DNA of 64,000 nucleotides, from positions 21,331,789 to 21,395,788 of the forward strand of contig NC_089792.1 of NCBI RefSeq assembly GCF_040412425.1, written 5' to 3'. The notes below the pieces were generated by a model that had not been told where the DNA came from, ran no database searches, and saw only the letters and a program-made list of their open reading frames with translations. This document shows positions 60,801 to 64,000 of this stretch, one piece after another. The first letter of the stretch is position 1. Each line of letters opens with the position of its first letter. The stretch comes from Macrobrachium rosenbergii. Lineage: Eukaryota; Arthropoda; Malacostraca; Decapoda; Palaemonidae. The translations under genes and the position numbers were made by a program.

Positions 60801-63475
60801 TTTATTTTATTATAAAAATGCCATTTTAGACTTTCTTCAAATTGTAACACAAGTTCTAATGAGTTCAGATACCACTTGGAAAAGCAGTGTCATTTTGAAA
60901 TTAGAAATACCAATATTTTGCCAGAGGACATCCTAGTGAGGCATCAGACTATCATCATCTCAGCTTGCCCAAACAACACTATACTGTACTCTACTCCCCA
61001 GCCTTGTCCGATTATTTTCCATTTGAATGTGATTAGTCAGACGTTTGATCTGTTTAAATTAGTATGAAGGTTTAATGTATTTACATTGTATTTTTACAAG
61101 CAGAATTTTATTTTTCTTCGTTTCTGGATATTGATCTCGTTACAGAATATGACAGGTTATGCAGCCATTTGCTATTATGAAATATATAATGAAGATCTAC
61201 TTAAGTAATTTTAGAGTTTGGGACTGTAATTTGTTTCATGAATTTAAGTAATATAAAAATATCCAGGAGCCAAAGATTTGTCAACTTTTTTGCAAGTTTT
61301 TCAAAGTTATTCTTTGTTCCTGTTTGAATGAGTATTGCATTCAGTGTGAAAGAGAATAACAAAAATCAACTAAGGAAATAAATTATAAAGTATAAATGGA
61401 AATAATAATAGACAAAAAATGTTTCTAAGGCAAAAAACGTGTTCAACATTTAAATGCACTCCACCCTTGTTTGACAAGATAGCTGCTGAAGAAAGAGAGG
61501 TATTGTTAAATCATTTGTATAATTAAAAGATACGTTTTGTATGAAATGTATCTTAATGATCATTCGGTAATACAACTGACTAGTTTGTTGAATTTGGCAA
61601 GTTCCCTCAATTGGTGACAGTCCCCAACACTATCAAAATAATGTTTCTCTTCTGAAGTCTCATAATTCCCTTTTCACATTGGTTAAAACAATCAGATATT
61701 TGTTTTTTCCATGCAGTCAACCTGCCCTTCAGGTATTTTATCTTTGTTTTTTTTCAGTGTAGTCAGGCTGTCCTCAAGTACTGATAAAATGAAATATGAC
61801 TATATCCATGAAAGATGATGTTCTGGTCATTAATTGTGTAGTAATACTGAGGATACAACTCTTCTAAAGTTTGTTAGTGAATAGGCTTTTTTGTGCCTCT
61901 GATTCCTACATTTTTGTACTGTATATAATTTTTCTCCTAGGTTTTGAGGAAGAAAATTCCTCAGAAAAAGTTAAAAGACAAATGAAAATTAGATTTTATA
62001 TCAATTTCAGATGCCCATGAACAAGCAGTTTGTCATTATTCATAACATATTTCAAGTTTTTTTATCCTACAAAATGTAGGTGTGGTTTTATTCAACAATT
62101 AGTCACTAAAAAGTGCCAAAAACATACTTCCAAAGATTAAGTTTACAGACTGAGATCTTCTGAGTTTTAGCAGCTCGGCCACACACCAGTACGCAAGTGC
62201 ATGGGTGTTTGTGGTTTTGTCTAAGAGAAATTAGCTATATTATGTAGCTGTTGAGAATATAACAACATTTTATGGGAACTTTCACTTAGTATCAATAATA
62301 ATGTGTTAATAACTTTTATAAAAAAATGTTGTAAATTTGTGTTATGTTGTAATAAAGATTAAATTTGCTGTCACACACAGTTCATAAATTTGTTTATGCT
62401 ATGGAGTTTCAGTTTGAAAGCTTAATGTATGTTATAGCTCGTAAAAATTTCTCATGGCAGATAGAAACCGTGCTTTGGTGGGAAATATTTAGGTTATCGT
62501 AAGAGTTGCTTTCTATTGAATTGTAAATTTTTTTTCAGCAATTTTTTTTAAAGTGCACTGAAAAATATAATGAAAGTGCACAAATTAATTTTATATTTCA
62601 ATGCCTTAGTTATTTGTCATGGTTTTATTATTTTTAGAGTCTTTCAACTGCTGATTACAAAATAAGTATTGATTTGTAGTTGATATGAATGAGACTTTTT
62701 GTGTGAAAGAACACAAAGCAATAGTGAATAAAAGTGGGAGCAATTAGCAACAAGGCTGAAGTTTTTAAATAATTGCATGAATTTTGTTGCATAGAATCTT
62801 AGAAGAAACATATTATAAACTTGTATTTCGATATATGTACCTGCATTTTATGAAGAAAGTTTTGTATTTTTAAGTCACAAAGGTTTATTAATGTTCTCAA
62901 ACTTCTTGTGTTTTTATTCCATCCATTTCATTGGTGTTTTTCCTTCTAGCTATTGTTTGTAAATTGTATAGCATCAGAAGTGATCAAAAACACACAAAAA
63001 TACCTGTTTTCTTTTTTTCAAATTTAACAATTGGAAAGGACTGTTAAATACAGCTATGTAGTGTTCTGCATATACTGTATTGCTGAATGCATTTATACTA
63101 TGACTTTGGAACTTATACATTATAAAAGAGATTTTGAAATAATTTAGCACTCTTGCAGAAAGTCAAAATCCTGGTGATAGGATTAACTTTTTCTTGCTCC
63201 AGTAAATCTAACAATTTTGTGTGTTACATGTGGTTTCAAAATATTGTGTATATTGTACTAGCAAACAGAATATCAACAATAGTAATTATAGGAGAAAAAC
63301 AGTTCACAATTTATATTCTAAATTGGTAATGTGTAACTGTACAATGTATTGTAGATCAATAGCTTTTTGGCTTTATTTTTGTACATATCTTTTTGCAGAA
63401 TTAATATATTCTTGTTCATTACTACTTGATTTGCTTGCAATTTGATTTTTTTTTTTTTTTCATTTCTCAGAAAAG
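60801..63475. other. intron with no gene
   Basis: AT-rich. I looked specifically for the next KCNQ exon (expected to begin with a Leu/Val-Asp-Gln-Ile segment) and did not see it. No repeat recognised. Confidence 0.45.
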
Positions 63476-63900
63476 TCAGTTAAAAATGGTTTTGTTCACA
63501 TACGGAACAAACCTTGGTCTTAACGTAAGGATAAATTCTCTGGCGCCAGCTGGAGTCTGGTTAAAAATGACACAAAGAATTGGTGGTAACAGGCATCAGC
63601 CAATAGGGAAGAAGGAGGAAGCTACCCGACCTTCTTTATCCTGCTATGCATCATCGATTCAGTTCCTCTCAAACCATCTTCGTAGCAAGACAGTTCAGTG
63701 CCCATCTTTTGCAAGAAGCTGGTTATTTCGCACTTTCTGTCCGCATACGCCTACAGCATTCTGGTTCTTTCTTTCTATTTTTGTTGTGTATTTTTGGTCT
63801 GTGTTTTACTTGCATTTCCCAAATGCAAGGCCGTGTTTCAGGCAAGCCTCCCAGGCATCAGAGACATTGTCCTAGAGATGGTAGCAACCCTTATCCCTGT
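63476..63900 (+). repeat. unidentified repeat-like block
   Basis: Composition rises in GC after 63.5 kb. Segments such as GAACAAACCTTGGTCTTAACG and CTCTGGCGCCAGCTGGAGTC have the look of an interspersed repeat end rather than an exon. The 149-codon frame at 63426-63875 has no motif. Confidence 0.3.
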
Positions 63901-63902
63901 TA

Positions 63903-64000
63903 CAGTGAACCCCCCAAATTTGCAGGGGATGCGTACCACCCCCTCCCCCACGTGAATAGCTAAAACCTACGAATACTTAGAACCCTTCTAGAAACACTTA
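63903..64000 (+). mobile_element. edge of a pogo/Tigger-like MITE, cut by window end
   Basis: After a TA dinucleotide the sequence reads CAGTGAACCCCCCAAATTTG, a terminal-repeat style start of pogo/Tigger-related elements, followed by GGGGATGCGTACCACC and AGAACCCTTCTAGAAACACTTA. Only about 100 bp is visible, so the other end and the TA duplication cannot be confirmed. Confidence 0.5.

Noticed and set aside
63426..63875. 149-codon frame near the window end as the next KCNQ exon
   Set aside because: No helix C/D motif, and the sequence looks like an interspersed repeat. The stop and composition do not fit.

Overview
This window looks like intron-rich nuclear DNA from an arthropod, most likely a decapod crustacean. 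It is AT-rich, with kilobase-scale introns and long (TA)n, (GA)n and (AAT)n microsatellites. It also holds DIRS-type tyrosine-recombinase retrotransposons, a Merlin-type transposase relic, and two short interspersed repeat families of the kind I associate with decapods. The species is not identifiable from the sequence. No bacterial, viral or organellar genes were recognised.

The only host gene I can support is a stretch of a KCNQ/Kv7 voltage-gated potassium channel gene on the + strand. Its exons encode the cytoplasmic C-terminus: the linker between helices A and B, then helix B and helix C. Exons at 1176-1307, 5411-5487 and 18651-18724 join in perfect reading phase. They lead into one of two alternative versions of the helix B/C exon, at 22301-22428 and 32102-32229. 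Both versions are 128 nt with identical phases. They encode 35 of 42 identical complete residues, although 24 of those 35 codons differ synonymously. Splicing both in tandem creates a stop six codons into the second copy, so the pair looks like mutually exclusive exons, giving two channel isoforms that differ in the calmodulin/PIP2-sensing region. Upstream exons (membrane core) and downstream exons (rest of the C-terminus) are outside the window or were not found. Most of 32.2-64 kb would be a long downstream intron.

The rest is intronic and repeat-derived. From 1 to 18 kb there is a triplet microsatellite, a frameshifted Merlin transposase (3.9-4.7 kb), a hairpin (8.2-8.7 kb), an unidentified TIR-bearing DNA element with an internal partial duplication (10.2-12.4 kb), and an antisense gag-like remnant beside it. 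From 18 to 32 kb there are mainly microsatellites and one SINE-like copy. From 33 to 44 kb there are two long-palindrome elements (33.75-34.25 and 42.31-42.63 kb), a degenerate tandem duplication (35.3-36.8 kb), a GC-rich degraded element (39.4-41.9 kb) and three copies of a tRNA-like SINE. From 45.7 to 60.8 kb there are two DIRS-like retrotransposons in the same orientation as the host gene. One is an internally deleted 3.7 kb copy; the other is a nearly full-length 6.4 kb copy with inverted terminal repeats and an internal complementary region, but broken ORFs. The last 0.5 kb holds an unidentified repeat and the edge of a pogo/Tigger-like terminal repeat cut by the window end.
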